Source: Caenorhabditis remanei (lineage: Eukaryota; Nematoda; Chromadorea; Rhabditida; Rhabditidae). Taken from it: a stretch of DNA of 64,000 nucleotides. Positions 1-13,600 of this stretch are shown here, piece by piece. Where the stretch lies: the NCBI RefSeq assembly GCF_010183535.1, contig NC_071332.1:868001-932000 (forward strand). Reading direction: 5' to 3'. Position numbers and translations under genes: made by a program. Each line of letters opens with the position of its first letter. Position 1 is the stretch's first letter. The notes beneath the pieces are model-generated. The model was not told where the DNA came from. It was given only the letters and a program-made list of their open reading frames with translations, and made no database searches.

Positions 1-3000
1 AATCCCGAGGGACCCGACCCACCAGCATCCGCCAAATAACCTATCTTGACAACCTAATTTACTAAAAATCAATACTAAAAGCGAAAAGTGTTTGATAAGC
101 ATCCAACTTCAGCTATGGTAAATCCCGAGGGACCCGACCCACCAGCATCCGCCAAATAACCTATCTTGACAACCTAATTTACTAAAAATCAATACTAAAA
201 GCGAAAAGTGTTTGATAAGCATCCAACTTCAGCTATGGTAAATCCCGAGGGACCCGACCCACCAGCATCCGCCAAATAACCTATCTTGACTGACAAACTA
301 TTTACTGAGAATTAATACTAAAAGCGAAAAGTGTTTGATAAGCATCCAACTTCAGCTATGGTAAATCCCGAGGGACCCGACCCACCAGCATCCGCCAAAT
401 AACCTATCTTGACAACCTAATTTACTAAAAATCAATACGAAAAGCGAAAAGTGTTTGATAAGCATCCAACTTCAGCTATGGTAAATCCCGAGGGACCCGA
501 CCCACCAGCATCCGCCAAATAACCTATCTTGACAACCTAATTTACTAAAAATCAATACTAAAAGCGAAAAGTGTTTGATAAGCATCCAACTTCAGCTATG
601 GTAAATCCCGAGGGACCCGACCCACCAGCATCCGCCAAATAACCTATCTTGACTGACAAACTATTTACTGAGAATTAATACTAAAAGCGAAAAGTGTTTG
701 ATAAGCATCCAACTTCAGCTATGGTAAATCCCGAGGGACCCGACCCACCAGCATCCGCCAAATAACCTATCTTGACAACCTAATTTACTAAAAATCAATA
801 CTAAAAGCGAAAAGTGTTTGATAAGCATCCAACTTCAGCTATGGTAAATCCCGAGGGACCCGACCCACCAGCATCCGCCAAATAACCTATCTTGACTGAC
901 AAACTATTTACTGAGAATTAATACTAAAAGCGAAAAGTGTTTGATAAGCATCCAACTTCAGCTATGGTAAATCCCGAGGGACCCGACCCACCAGCATCCG
1001 CCAAATAACCTATCTTGACTGACAAACTATTTACTGAGAATTAATACTAAAAGCGAAAAGTGTTTGATAAGCATCCAACTTCAGCTATGGTAAATCCCGA
1101 GGGACCCGACCCACCAGCATCCGCCAAATAACCTATCTTGACTGACAAACTATTTACTGAGAATTAATACTAAAAGCGAAAAGTGTTTGATAAGCATCCA
1201 ACTTCAGCTATGGTAAATCCCGAGGGACCCGACCCACCAGCATCCGCCAAATAACCTATCTTGACAACCTAATTTACTAAAAATCAATACGAAAAGCGAA
1301 AAGTGTTTGATAAGCATCCAACTTCAGCTATGGTAAATCCCGAGGGACCCGACCCACCAGCATCCGCCAAATAACCTATCTTGACAACCTAATTTACTAA
1401 AAATCAATACTAAAAGCGAAAAGTGTTTGATAAGCATCCAACTTCAGCTATGGTAAATCCCGAGGGACCCGACCCACCAGCATCCGCCAAATAACCTATC
1501 TTGACTGACAAACTATTTACTGAGAATTAATACTAAAAGCGAAAAGTGTTTGATAAGCATCCAACTTCAGCTATGGTAAATCCCGAGGGACCCGACCCAC
1601 CAGCATCCGCCAAATAACCTATCTTGACTGACAAACTATTTACTGAGAATTAATACTAAAAGCGAAAAGTGTTTGATAAGCATCCAACTTCAGCTATGGT
1701 AAATCCCGAGGGACCCGACCCACCAGCATCCGCCAAATAACCTATCTTGACTGACAAACTATTTACTGAGAATTAATACTAAAAGCGAAAAGTGTTTGAT
1801 AAGCATCCAACTTCAGCTATGGTAAATCCCGAGGGACCCGACCCACCAGCATCCGCCAAATAACCTATCTTGACAACCTAATTTACTAAAAATCAATACG
1901 AAAAGCGAAAAGTGTTTGATAAGCATCCAACTTCAGCTATGGTAAATCCCGAGGGACCCGACCCACCAGCATCCGCCAAATAACCTATCTTGACAACCTA
2001 ATTTACTAAAAATCAATACTAAAAGCGAAAAGTGTTTGATAAGCATCCAACTTCAGCTATGGTAAATCCCGAGGGACCCGACCCACCAGCATCCGCCAAA
2101 TAACCTATCTTGACTGACAAACTATTTACTGAGAATTAATACTAAAAGCGAAAAGTGTTTGATAAGCATCCAACTTCAGCTATGGTAAATCCCGAGGGAC
2201 CCGACCCACCAGCATCCGCCAAATAACCTATCTTGACTGACAAACTATTTACTGAGAATTAATACTAAAAGCGAAAAGTGTTTGATAAGCATTCAACTTC
2301 AGCTATGGTAAATCCCGAGGGACCCGACCCACCAGCATCCGCCAAATAACCTATCTTGACAACCTAATTTACTAAAAATCAATACTAAAAGCGAAAAGTG
2401 TTTGATAAGCATCCAACTTCAGCTATGGTAAATCCCGAGGGACCCGACCCACCAGCATCCGCCAAATAACCTATCTTGACAACCTAATTTACTAAAAATC
2501 AATACGAAAAGCGAAAAGTGTTTGATAAGCATCCAACTTCAGCTATGGTAAATCCCGAGGGACCCGACCCACCAGCATCCGCCAAATAACCTATCTTGAC
2601 AACCTAATTTACTAAAAATCAATACTAAAAGCGAAAAGTGTTTGATAAGCATCCAACTTCAGCTATGGTAAATCCCGAGGGACCCGACCCACCAGCATCC
2701 GCCAAATAACCTATCTTGACTGACAAACTATTTACTGAGAATTAATACTAAAAGCGAAAAGTGTTTGATAAGCATCCAACTTCAGCTATGGTAAATCCCG
2801 AGGGACCCGACCCACCAGCATCCGCCAAATAACCTATCTTGACTGACAAACTATTTACTGAGAATTAATACTAAAAGCGAAAAGTGTTTGATAAGCATCC
2901 AACTTCAGCTATGGTAAATCCCGAGGGACCCGACCCACCAGCATCCGCCAAATAACCTATCTTGACTGACAAACTATTTACTGAGAATTAATACTAAAAG

Positions 3001-6000
3001 CGAAAAGTGTTTGATAAGCATTCAACTTCAGCTATGGTAAATCCCGAGGGACCCGACCCACCAGCATCCGCCAAATAACCTATCTTGACAACCTAATTTA
3101 CTAAAAATCAATACTAAAAGCGAAAAGTGTTTGATAAGCATCCAACTTCAGCTATGGTAAATCCCGAGGGACCCGACCCACCAGCATCCGCCAAATAACC
3201 TATCTTGACAACCTAATTTACTAAAAATCAATACGAAAAGCGAAAAGTGTTTGATAAGCATCCAACTTCAGCTATGGTAAATCCCGAGGGACCCGACCCA
3301 CCAGCATCCGCCAAATAACCTATCTTGACAACCTAATTTACTAAAAATCAATACTAAAAGCGAAAAGTGTTTGATAAGCATCCAACTTCAGCTATGGTAA
3401 ATCCCGAGGGACCCGACCCACCAGCATCCGCCAAATAACCTATCTTGACTGACAAACTATTTACTGAGAATTAATACTAAAAGCGAAAAGTGTTTGATAA
3501 GCATCCAACTTCAGCTATGGTAAATCCCGAGGGACCCGACCCACCAGCATCCGCCAAATAACCTATCTTGACTGACAAACTATTTACTGAGAATTAATAC
3601 TAAAAGCGAAAAGTGTTTGATAAGCATCCAACTTCAGCTATGGTAAATCCCGAGGGACCCGACCCACCAGCATCCGCCAAATAACCTATCTTGACTGACA
3701 AACTATTTACTGAGAATTAATACTAAAAGCGAAAAGTGTTTGATAAGCATTCAACTTCAGCTATGGTAAATCCCGAGGGACCCGACCCACCAGCATCCGC
3801 CAAATAACCTATCTTGACAACCTAATTTACTAAAAATCAATACTAAAAGCGAAAAGTGTTTGATAAGCATCCAACTTCAGCTATGGTAAATCCCGAGGGA
3901 CCCGACCCACCAGCATCCGCCAAATAACCTATCTTGACTGACAAACTATTTACTGAGAATTAATACTAAAAGCGAAAAGTGTTTGATAAGCATCCAACTT
4001 CAGCTATGGTAAATCCCGAGGGACCCGACCCACCAGCATCCGCCAAATAACCTATCTTGACTGACAAACTATTTACTGAGAATTAATACTAAAAGCGAAA
4101 AGTGTTTGATAAGCATCCAACTTCAGCTATGGTAAATCCCGAGGGACCCGACCCACCAGCATCCGCCAAATAACCTATCTTGACTGACAAACTATTTACT
4201 GAGAATTAATACTAAAAGCGAAAAGTGTTTGATAAGCATCCAACTTCAGCTATGGTAAATCCCGAGGGACCCGACCCACCAGCATCCGCCAAATAACCTA
4301 TCTTGACTGACAAACTATTTACTGAGAATTAATACTAAAAGCGAAAAGTGTTTGATAAGCATCCAACTTCAGCTATGGTAAATCCCGAGGGACCCGACCC
4401 ACCAGCATCCGCCAAATAACCTATCTTGACTGACAAACTATTTACTGAGAATTAATACTAAAAGCGAAAAGTGTTTGATAAGCATTCAACTTCAGCTATG
4501 GTAAATCCCGAGGGACCCGACCCACCAGCATCCGCCAAATAACCTATCTTGACTGACAAACTATTTACTGAGAATTAATACTAAAAGCGAAAAGTGTTTG
4601 ATAAGCATCCAACTTCAGCTATGGTAAATCCCGAGGGACCCGACCCACCAGCATCCGCCAAATAACTTATCTTGACTGACAAACTATTTACTGAGAATTA
4701 ATACTAAAAGCGAAAAGTGTTTGATAAGCATCCAACTTCAGCTATGGTAAATCCCGAGGGACCCGACCCACCAGCATCCGCCAAATAACCTATCTTGACT
4801 GACAAACTATTTACTGAGAATTAATACTAAAAGCGAAAAGTGTTTGATAAGCATTCAACTTCAGCTATGGTAAATCCCGAGGGACCCGACCCACCAGCAT
4901 CCGCCAAATAACCTATCTTGACAACCTAATTTACTAAAATCAATACTAAAAGCGAAAAGTGTTTGATAAGCATCCAACTTCAGCTATGGTAAATCCCGAG
5001 GGACCCGACCCACCAGCATCCGCCAAATAACCTATCTTGACTGACAAACTATTTACTGAGAATTAATACTAAAAGCGAAAAGTGTTTGATAAGCATCCAA
5101 CTTCAGCTATGGTAAATCCCGAGGGACCCGACCCACCAGCATCCGCCAAATAACCTATCTTGACTGACAAACTATTTACTGAGAATTAATACTAAAAGCG
5201 AAAAGTGTTTGATAAGCATCCAACTTCAGCTATGGTAAATCCCGAGGGACCCGACCCACCAGCATCCGCCAAATAACCTATCTTGACTGACAAACTATTT
5301 ACTAAAAATCAATACTAAAAGCGAAAAGTGTTTGATAAGCATCCAACTTCAGCTATGGTAAATCCCGAGGGACCCGACCCACCAGCATCCGCCAAATAAC
5401 CTATCTTGACTGACAAACTATTTACTGAGAATTAATACTAAAAGCGAAAAGTGTTTGATAAGCATCCAACTTCAGCTATGGTAAATCCCGAGGGACCCGA
5501 CCCACCAGCATCCGCCAAATAACCTATCTTGACTGACAAACTATTTACTGAGAATTAATACTAAAAGCGAAAAGTGTTTGATAAGCATCCAACTTCAGCT
5601 ATGGTAAATCCCGAGGGACCCGACCCACCAGCATCCGCCAAATAACCTATCTTGACTGACAAACTATTTACTGAGAATTAATACTAAAAGCGAAAAGTGT
5701 TTGATAAGCATCCAACTTCAGCTATGGTAAATCCCGAGGGACCCGACCCACCAGCATCCGCCAAATAACCTATCTTGACAACCTAATTTACTAAAATCAA
5801 TACTAAAAGCGAAAAGTGTTTGATAAGCATCCAACTTCAGCTATGGTAAATCCCGAGGGACCCGACCCACCAGCATCCGCCAAATAACCTATCTTGACAA
5901 CCTAATTTACTAAAAATCAATACTAAAAGCAGAAAGTGTTTGATAAGCATCCAACTTCAGCTATGGTAAATCCCGAGGGACCCGACCCACCAGCATCCGC

Positions 6001-6416
6001 CAAATAACCTATCTTGACAACCTAATTTACTAAAAATCAATACTAAAAGCGAAAAGTGTTTGATAAGCATCCAACTTCAGCTATGGTAAATCCCGAGGGA
6101 CCCGACCCACCAGCATCCGCCAAATAACCTATCTTGACAACCTAATTTACTAAAAATCAATACTAAAAGCGAAAAGTGTTTGATAAGCATCCAACTTCAG
6201 CTATGGTAAATCCCGAGGGACCCGACCCACCAGCATCCGCCAAATAACCTATCTTGACTGACAAACTATTTACTGAGAATTAATACTAAAAGCGAAAAGT
6301 GTTTGATAAGCATCCAACTTCAGCTATGGTAAATCCCGAGGGACCCGACCCACCAGCATCCGCCAAATAACCTATCTTAACAACCTAATTTACTAAAAAT
6401 CAATACTAAAAGCGAA
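1..6416. repeat. Satellite array, 120/123-bp monomers
   Basis: About 52 complete head-to-tail monomers plus one truncated copy fill the left tenth of the window; the array begins at base 1, so its true length is unknown. There are two monomer types. Type A (120 bp) has AACCTAATTTACTAAAAATC after CTTGAC, and type B (123 bp) has TGACAAACTATTTACTGAG at the same place. Type A has a subtype with AATACG instead of AATACT, and some B copies have CATTCAAC instead of CATCCAAC. Two A copies lack one A (near 4935 and 5793), and one copy near 5290 is a B/A hybrid. Outside the variable segment the monomers are almost identical, including a GC-rich block. The last copy breaks off at about 6416. This is typical nematode satellite DNA; no function is visible. 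Confidence 0.97.
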
Positions 6417-6481
6417 ACTTTTCTAAGAATCGATTTTAGGTGTGAATTGAATATAAGTAGACCCCCAAAAACCCAACTCAC

Positions 6482-6574
6482 CGCTTTCCGCTTTCTTGAG
6501 AACCGCATCTCGTACTCGATCTTTCCTCATCCTTCATGACGGTCGGTTGCTTCTCGATCCGCTTCTCTTGTGCA
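6482..6574 (-). CDS. Possible isolated internal exon
   Basis: On the minus strand a good acceptor (TTTCTTTTTCAG) is followed by 93 open bases and a consensus donor (GTGAGT). Read with one leading base it gives AQEKRIEKQPTVMKDEERSS and ten more residues, a charged sequence. The exon is symmetric in phase (1/1). Its donor side runs straight into the satellite and no partner exon was found, so it may be a remnant of a gene interrupted by the array, or chance. I do not recognise the family. Confidence 0.2.
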
Positions 6575-7606
6575 CTGAAAAAGAAAACACTAATTTGTAA
6601 ACTTAGTGAGCAAATAGGGAATATAAGTACGAGATAAATCACGGTTATGGGGATATCTCAAAGATAGTCAATATAAAGAGAAAATCGATGAGTCACCGTC
6701 CAGTACGGGAAAATAATGGACGACTGACCCAAGAAAATAATGTGAGGAGACTGGGGACAGTGGGAGGAGTCTAGAAAGAAAACCGTCATCTGCTGGTCTA
6801 ATAGGATATTACATATAATGTGATTTCCCATGGAGATAAGGGTGCAGGTGGTTTGTATTAACATTAATGAGACAATAGGACAGTGTTTTTCTGACCTCAT
6901 TTGGACTGGCGGCGTGAGCTATTCGTCATCCTCTGTTAGATTTCCCAGAAAGATAAGTGACAGATGGCTGCCAGGTCGTGTGAAGAACAATGAGAACAGA
7001 GGTCGACTTTTTCACATTATTGATTAATGACTCGCTCACACCTGTCCCTATGAGTATTATTTGCGGACCGCTCGCCGGTAAAACGTTCGAGGTAAAAATG
7101 AGGGGGTCAGAAGAATAGAAAGAAAGTATACTGTTTTTGATAATATTTGATACGAGTATCTGTAACTTTTCATCGAGTTCTATTATGATGAAGTCTGATA
7201 ACTTCTGTCAGATTGATTATGTGCTAGGGGTTCTATCGTATCTTGACTTATCTTCTGATGCACCATTTCGAAATTTGTCTTCACGATGACCTAGTCCCGA
7301 AAATCCGAAATTCCATATATTTTCATGATGATAAAAAAAGTGCGGAATCAAAAGAAATTGCTGCAAAACCAACGTGAACGGTGCCAAAACGTCACGCCTG
7401 AGGCAAAATTCACAAAATTTTCAGTTTTTACTGCATATTTATTGATTTCGACTATGAAAAAATTGAAAAACCGAGTTTCCGAAATTTCCCGTAGTAGATC
7501 AGAGACATACTCGTTGAGATCTACATTTTGGTATATTTTTCAGCACATGATAATACGTTTCAAGCGAGTTACGCGCCCGTGTCGGCATCAACAACTTTTT
7601 TTTCAG
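6575..7606. other. Junction between satellite and C6 gene, no confident gene
   Basis: About 1 kb of AT-rich sequence. I see no exon that could supply the missing first half of the C6 domain that begins at 7607. The last part (about 7490-7590) carries one end of a dispersed element, with the motif GATCTACATTTTGGTATATT and then GCGAGTTACGCGCC, ending about 20 bp before the acceptor of the first visible C6 exon. Short ORFs here are not convincing. Confidence 0.6.
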
Positions 7607-10600
7607 ACCGCCGACGCAGTCGCCCTTCTCTCGGATGGAATGCCCTACTCCTCTGGCTTCGGCTCCACCAGTGCCAACCTCACCTGCAACTCTCAATCCC
7701 AATGGATCGGAAGAACCTCCACCGCAATCACATCTCTCGCGTGTGGACACAAGAATGCCGCTACAACTCGTTCTCTCTCGACAACTCTCGCCCCGACTGG
7801 TCAATGCACTTCTTGTGGAAATATGGTGGCTGTCTCCATGGCTGGCGCTATCTCTAACAGCTATGACGGCATGGTCATCATGGATCACTTCATCAGTCCT
7901 GTGACCGGATGTCGTACTGTAACAGTCACTTGTGCTCCAACAGTCTCCACTGAAAATGCCACGTTGTTCTTTAACTCGGACCCGATTGAAACTGGAATGG
8001 CTAGTCATGATTTTGAGTTGACTTGCTCCTCGACAGGAACGTGGATCTATGAATCAACTACAGTCAACAATGTGGGATGTCTGATCTCCACTGGAACCGG
8101 AGTCGCCACTACAGTCACCACCCAAGCGCCTGTCACAAATCCATCCAACAATTTGTGCTCTCAATGCTCACGTCTTCCAGTCGTCAGCACCACAAACACT
8201 GCATATAAAGATGGATTCACAACACTGGTCACTACGTTGAATGCTTTCGGATGTAGTGTAGTGACAATGATGTGTGAGACAACTGTGGTAAGCTTAATGA
8301 GGAAAAATGTCATTTTTTCAAAAATAAAACGGCAGTTTTTGAGATTTCATAACTATCTCATATCAAATTGCATTAACTTGAACTTACATGCATTTTGTGG
8401 ATCATATCTCAATCTTCATTTTTGCAGTTTAAAGTTTTCTGATAGCTCTTCACGTTCTTGAGATACACGGCTTTGAAGTTACCTTCCTGAAACTGTGAAG
8501 AGGAAGAGACGCAAAGAAGACAGCTGCTCTCGTTTCTCTGCGTCTCTCATCCCCTTATCAATTTTGAGGTTCTGTATCTTAAAACCTAGAAGAGCTATCA
8601 ACCAATTTCCAACTACAAAAATCTAGCCTTGGGTTTGATCTCCATATCCTACATAAATTTACATTGATTCCAGCCCACAAACATGGCTGCAATCGTGCTC
8701 AACCAAGTGAACTACATGGAAACGGCAATCGGAATGGCCAACTACTCGGATTTCTCCTGTAACTCGCAAGGACAATGGACAAGTCCTCCAGGGATTGTCA
8801 CGGCAGTCAGTTGTGTGCAGTACTCAACAGCAGATCCAACGACAGCTGCAGCATCTCTCTGCTCTCAATGCCAACAGCTTCCACTTGTGAGCACCGGATT
8901 GGCATTCCCCGATGGAATCGCAACAATGACGTATTCACAGAACTCGGCAGGCTGTAGAGTTGCAACAATGACGTGTCAAGGAGTGATGGTTAGTTTTGAT
9001 CTAGAAATTTATAAAAATATATTTCAAATTGTTTCAAAAATTTCAGTCGAACAACGTCGTTTCCATTGTCGCTAATGACACCACGTTCTTGGATTATGCG
9101 CCCGGTTCCGTCAACTACTCATTCACCTGCAACTCACAAGGAAAATGGACAGCTTCATACTCACTTCTAGTATCATCCGTCAGTTGTATCATTCAAACAG
9201 ACGGTGGAATCACTGGAACCACGCCACGAGTCACAACAACAACCACCAAATCCTACGAAATGTGCAACTCATGCTCAGATTTCCGACCGAAAGTCATGGG
9301 AACAGGAACGGCTTATGATGGAATGATAGTGATCAATCAGTACAGAGACCGCGCCACAAATTGCAGAAAAGCCACAATCGATTGTGCGACGACGATGGAT
9401 TACGAGACAGCAGAGTTGTATTTGGATGACCAGAGGATTAGCGCATCGGGACGTGTGGAGGTGGAGTTGGAGTGTTCGGATGATGCAGTTTGGGTGTATA
9501 ATGGAAAAGAGTTCGCGACGACGTCTTGTTTGATCTACAGTGAGTTTTATAGTTAGAGCGGATCGGTAATGACGCCGCGGGCCGGGAAAAAAGCCCTGAA
9601 ACGCTAAAAACGCCTAAAAACGCTGAAAACGTAATAAAGGCCAAAACAACGCAAAAAAGCCTAAAAACGTTAAAAACGGCAAATAACACAAAAAAACGTT
9701 CAAAAACGACAAAAAAACACCCAAAAAACGCCATAATAGTCAAAAAACGGAAAAAATGGCCAAAAACGCAAAAAGACCAAGAAACGCCCTAAAACGCAAA
9801 ATGGCCAAAAAAGGCAAAAATACCAACAAAAAAAGCATTTTAGGCCGGTCCGTAGTAGGTCACAGACGTAGAACTCGTCGAGATCTATATTTTGGTATAT
9901 TTTTCAGCCCATAACATTCCGTTTTAAGCGAGATACGCGTAGAAACGTCATGAGTCGCTACTCAGTGAATTTGACCCATTTCCAGACACCACAACCACCA
10001 CTGGCAAGAAACGAAGAAAGCGTCAAGCTGGAACAGGACTCACCGCTTGTCAATCATGTGGAAATCTTCCAATGACATCCCTCTACTCTTTCTATCCATA
10101 CATGAACGGATTCTCCTCAATCTCAATAGACGACACTTCTTCGTGTATGACGGCTGTGGGCACTTGTGAAGGAGTCAGCGAAACGAATACGGTAGCGTGG
10201 ATTGCATCTGGAACGATTCTCTCTAGTGGAACCGATATCGTCAACATGACATTCACTTGTAACTCGTTGAGCACTTGGCAAACATCCACTGGAAGTGTGT
10301 TCTCCTCGTTGTCGTGTGGAAGACAGTATGCAACAACTACAGTAGCCACTACTACGGTAGCCTCTCAAGCTCTAAACTGCCCGAATCTCATCGCAGCACC
10401 ATTGAGTTCCACTGAGCTTGGAGCGAATGAATCGAATGGACAACTGATTTTGGATCACTATATTGATACGACTGTAATGGCAAGAGAAGTGACTGTCACT
10501 TGTTATGGAAGTTCTGCAACAGATAACACCACAATATCATTCAATGGAGGATCCAGGACAATGAGTGGAACAGGACAAATAGAATTGACAATGACTTGCA

Positions 10601-13600
10601 GTGCGAGTGGACAATGGATGAGAAACGGAATCGGAGTCGAGACAGTCGCTTGTATAGTAATCACCCCACCTGGAGCCACTATCCCCATCACTACAACTAT
10701 CCCAACGACACCCACAACGTCTGCTGGCTCGTTGCCAAGTACCAACTGTGCCAGGAATGTGATGTTGACTATCCCAACTGGATACAATGCTGGATACCTG
10801 TCAATGAACACTATCTCCACCGAGACCTCGTTGCAAGTGGTGATGAGTTGTGCAGCGCCAACTGGCATTACGGAATCAATGCTACTGAGTTCATCTGGAG
10901 CGATTTCAACATCTGGAGCACCGACAACCAACATGACACTCTCCTGTAACTCTGCGTCTCAATGGGTTGTCTTTTCTACAAGTGGAACTGGAATCGATGT
11001 GGGAACAGTGATTACTAGCATTGCATGTGTTGTAGCCATCTCACCAACGACCACTTTGGTCCCTGCAACTGTTCCAGCTGGATGTCAACTTTGCTCTAAT
11101 CTACCTGCAATTGGATTAGAATCCAACCAACTCGATGCAAATGAACGGAATGGACAATTCATATTGGATCATGTCACCACTGTCACCGCGTGTCGTGTAG
11201 TCTATCTCTCATGTGCTGGAAGTTCGGCATCTGAAAATTCGACGATTCTATTCAACGGAGGGTCTCAGACAATGAGTAATCAAGGAATCACATCAACTGT
11301 TCTCACTTGCACTGCAGCTTCCACTTGGGATTGGTACGGTAGCTCAATTGGATATGCGTCGTGTAAGGTGGCAGACAGAGCGCTCACCACAACTACGACT
11401 GCACCGATTTCATTGACAACGACGGCTTACGTGGTGCCAGGAGATACGGGATTGGCTTGTAGTAGATCAAGTTTAGTGAATCCATTGATTGAAGGAGATG
11501 CTGGCGCGTATTTGGTGTTGGACACGAAGATTGTCAATGGAGGATTGTCGACTACTTTGTCATGTGCTGCGCCGGATGTAAGTTTTAGTTGATAGATAAA
11601 AATCTCTTTAAATAGCTTAAATCACAAGCTTTAATTCTATAGTTGACAAATTTTTTGTCGTAAGGAGATATATGGTAATAAGGTTTTTTCCTGAAAATGG
11701 TCAATTTCAAGAGCGCGTCACTGTCTCGCAACAAAAAATAATTTATTAATGTTTATATGGTTGTATAGATCAAGTCTAGAGCTACATTTTTGTAGTTCAA
11801 AACTTTTTGATAGCTCTTCTATGTTTTGAGATACAGAGCCTCAAAGTTAAGCAAGGGGAGGAGAGACGCTGAGAAACGAGAGCGGCTGCTTTCTCTGCAT
11901 CTCTTCCTCTCCCCTGTCAGGAAGGTAACTTCAACGCCGCGTATCTCGAGAACGTGAAGAGCTATCAAAAAGTTGTTAACTGCAAAAATGAAGCTCTATT
12001 TACGATCTATACAATGAATATAAATTTAGAACGTTTTGACAGTTTTTTATAACTAATCAAGCAACAGAAAAAGAGCGTTAATAATTTTCTCGCGACGTCT
12101 CTTTCTTTGAAGCGTCATATCTCCAAAGCTTAATATGCTATCACAAAATTGTCAACTGCAAAGATGTAGCTTTAGACTTTTTCTACATTTTCATAAAAAA
12201 TTGAAGTATATTTGACAATAAGTAACTTGTGGCATCGCGCTCAAAGCTCCTGCACCATTAAATTTTACCTCTTATCTTCAAAGGCTCATATCTCAAAAGC
12301 CAACACCGCTATTTAAAAGTTGTCAACTACAAAAATGAAGAACGTGAAATTTCACACATTTTATTAGTTGACAAATTTCTGATAGCTCTGCTAGGTTTTG
12401 AGATATAACGTTCCAAACATCGCCCTCCAAAATAAGAGACGCAGAGAAGTCAGACATCCTCGTTTCTCTGTGCCCTCTACTTGAGCGGTACCTAACTTTA
12501 ACCGCTTATATCTCAAAATCGAGAAAAGCTATCAAAAAGTTGTCAACTACAAAAATGAAGATCTAGACTTGATCTACACGCTCATATAATTTTCACCTAG
12601 TTTCAAGACTCCGCCCCTCATAAACCTCTTCATATTCCAGGACTCAAGCACCGCAGTGCTCACGAACGGCGATGGAAGTGTACTCGGTCAATCAAGCAAC
12701 GGATTGATCAACATGACACTGACATGCAATTCCAACTCCCAATGGGTCATCTCAGCAATCAGCGCGTCCACAACAGGAAGTTCTGCAGTGTTGGGAACAG
12801 TTTTGGACGATTTGAAGTGTGGAGAAATACGTGAGTTTTTTTTCTTTTTTTGGAGATTCATTTCATTTTTTCAGCAAGTCCAACAACTACAACCACCGTA
12901 GCCACCACAACAACACCAAGTGGATCCTGTCAGAACTGTCCGAATATGCAAGCCATCGCCCTCACATCATCACAACTTGTTGTCAATGGAGCAACCAATG
13001 GACAACTCCTGTTGAGTCACTCTGTAGATCAGTCGAGTAAATGTAGGATAGTTGTCATCAAGTGTAGAGGAGATAATGTAAGTTGTTGAAAGCATACTTG
13101 CAAACCGGGCTAGATTGCTTAAAACGCAATCTTATGAGCTGAAAAATATACCAAAATGTAGATCTCGGCGAGTTCTACGTCTATGATATAATACCGGCCG
13201 GATTTTTGCGTTTTTTGGCACTTTTTCCCGGCCCGCGACTCAACACCGATCCGTCATCGGGCCCGTATCAGGTCACGGATATAGAGCTCGCCGAGATCTA
13301 CATTTTGGTATATTTTTTCACCCCAAACGAGTTAAGGCTCGGCCCGTTTTAGCCTGGTTGACAAGTATGGTTGAAAGCAAGCTCGATTGATAAGAAAATC
13401 GGAAAAATTTTTCCAGACAAACCAAAACGCCACCATCTTCTTCAACGCCAACGGTCAATCCCTGTCAGCTCAATACGGTCAAGTGGCCACCTCCATGGCA
13501 TGTTCCCCATCAAATATCTGGCAGAGAAATGGAGTGCAAATCGATGGAGTCGCTTGTATGATCACATCAGTCGTCGGAGCAACTTCCACCTCTCCTGCTC

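Noticed and set aside
1..6416. CRISPR array or coding repeat
   Set aside because: Monomers are contiguous without unique spacers, and each frame is broken after 14 codons. It is a satellite in a eukaryotic genome.
6658..7027. Two overlapping ORFs between the satellite and the C6 gene
   Set aside because: Short, without splice or domain support, and neither has C6 cysteines to complete the first domain.
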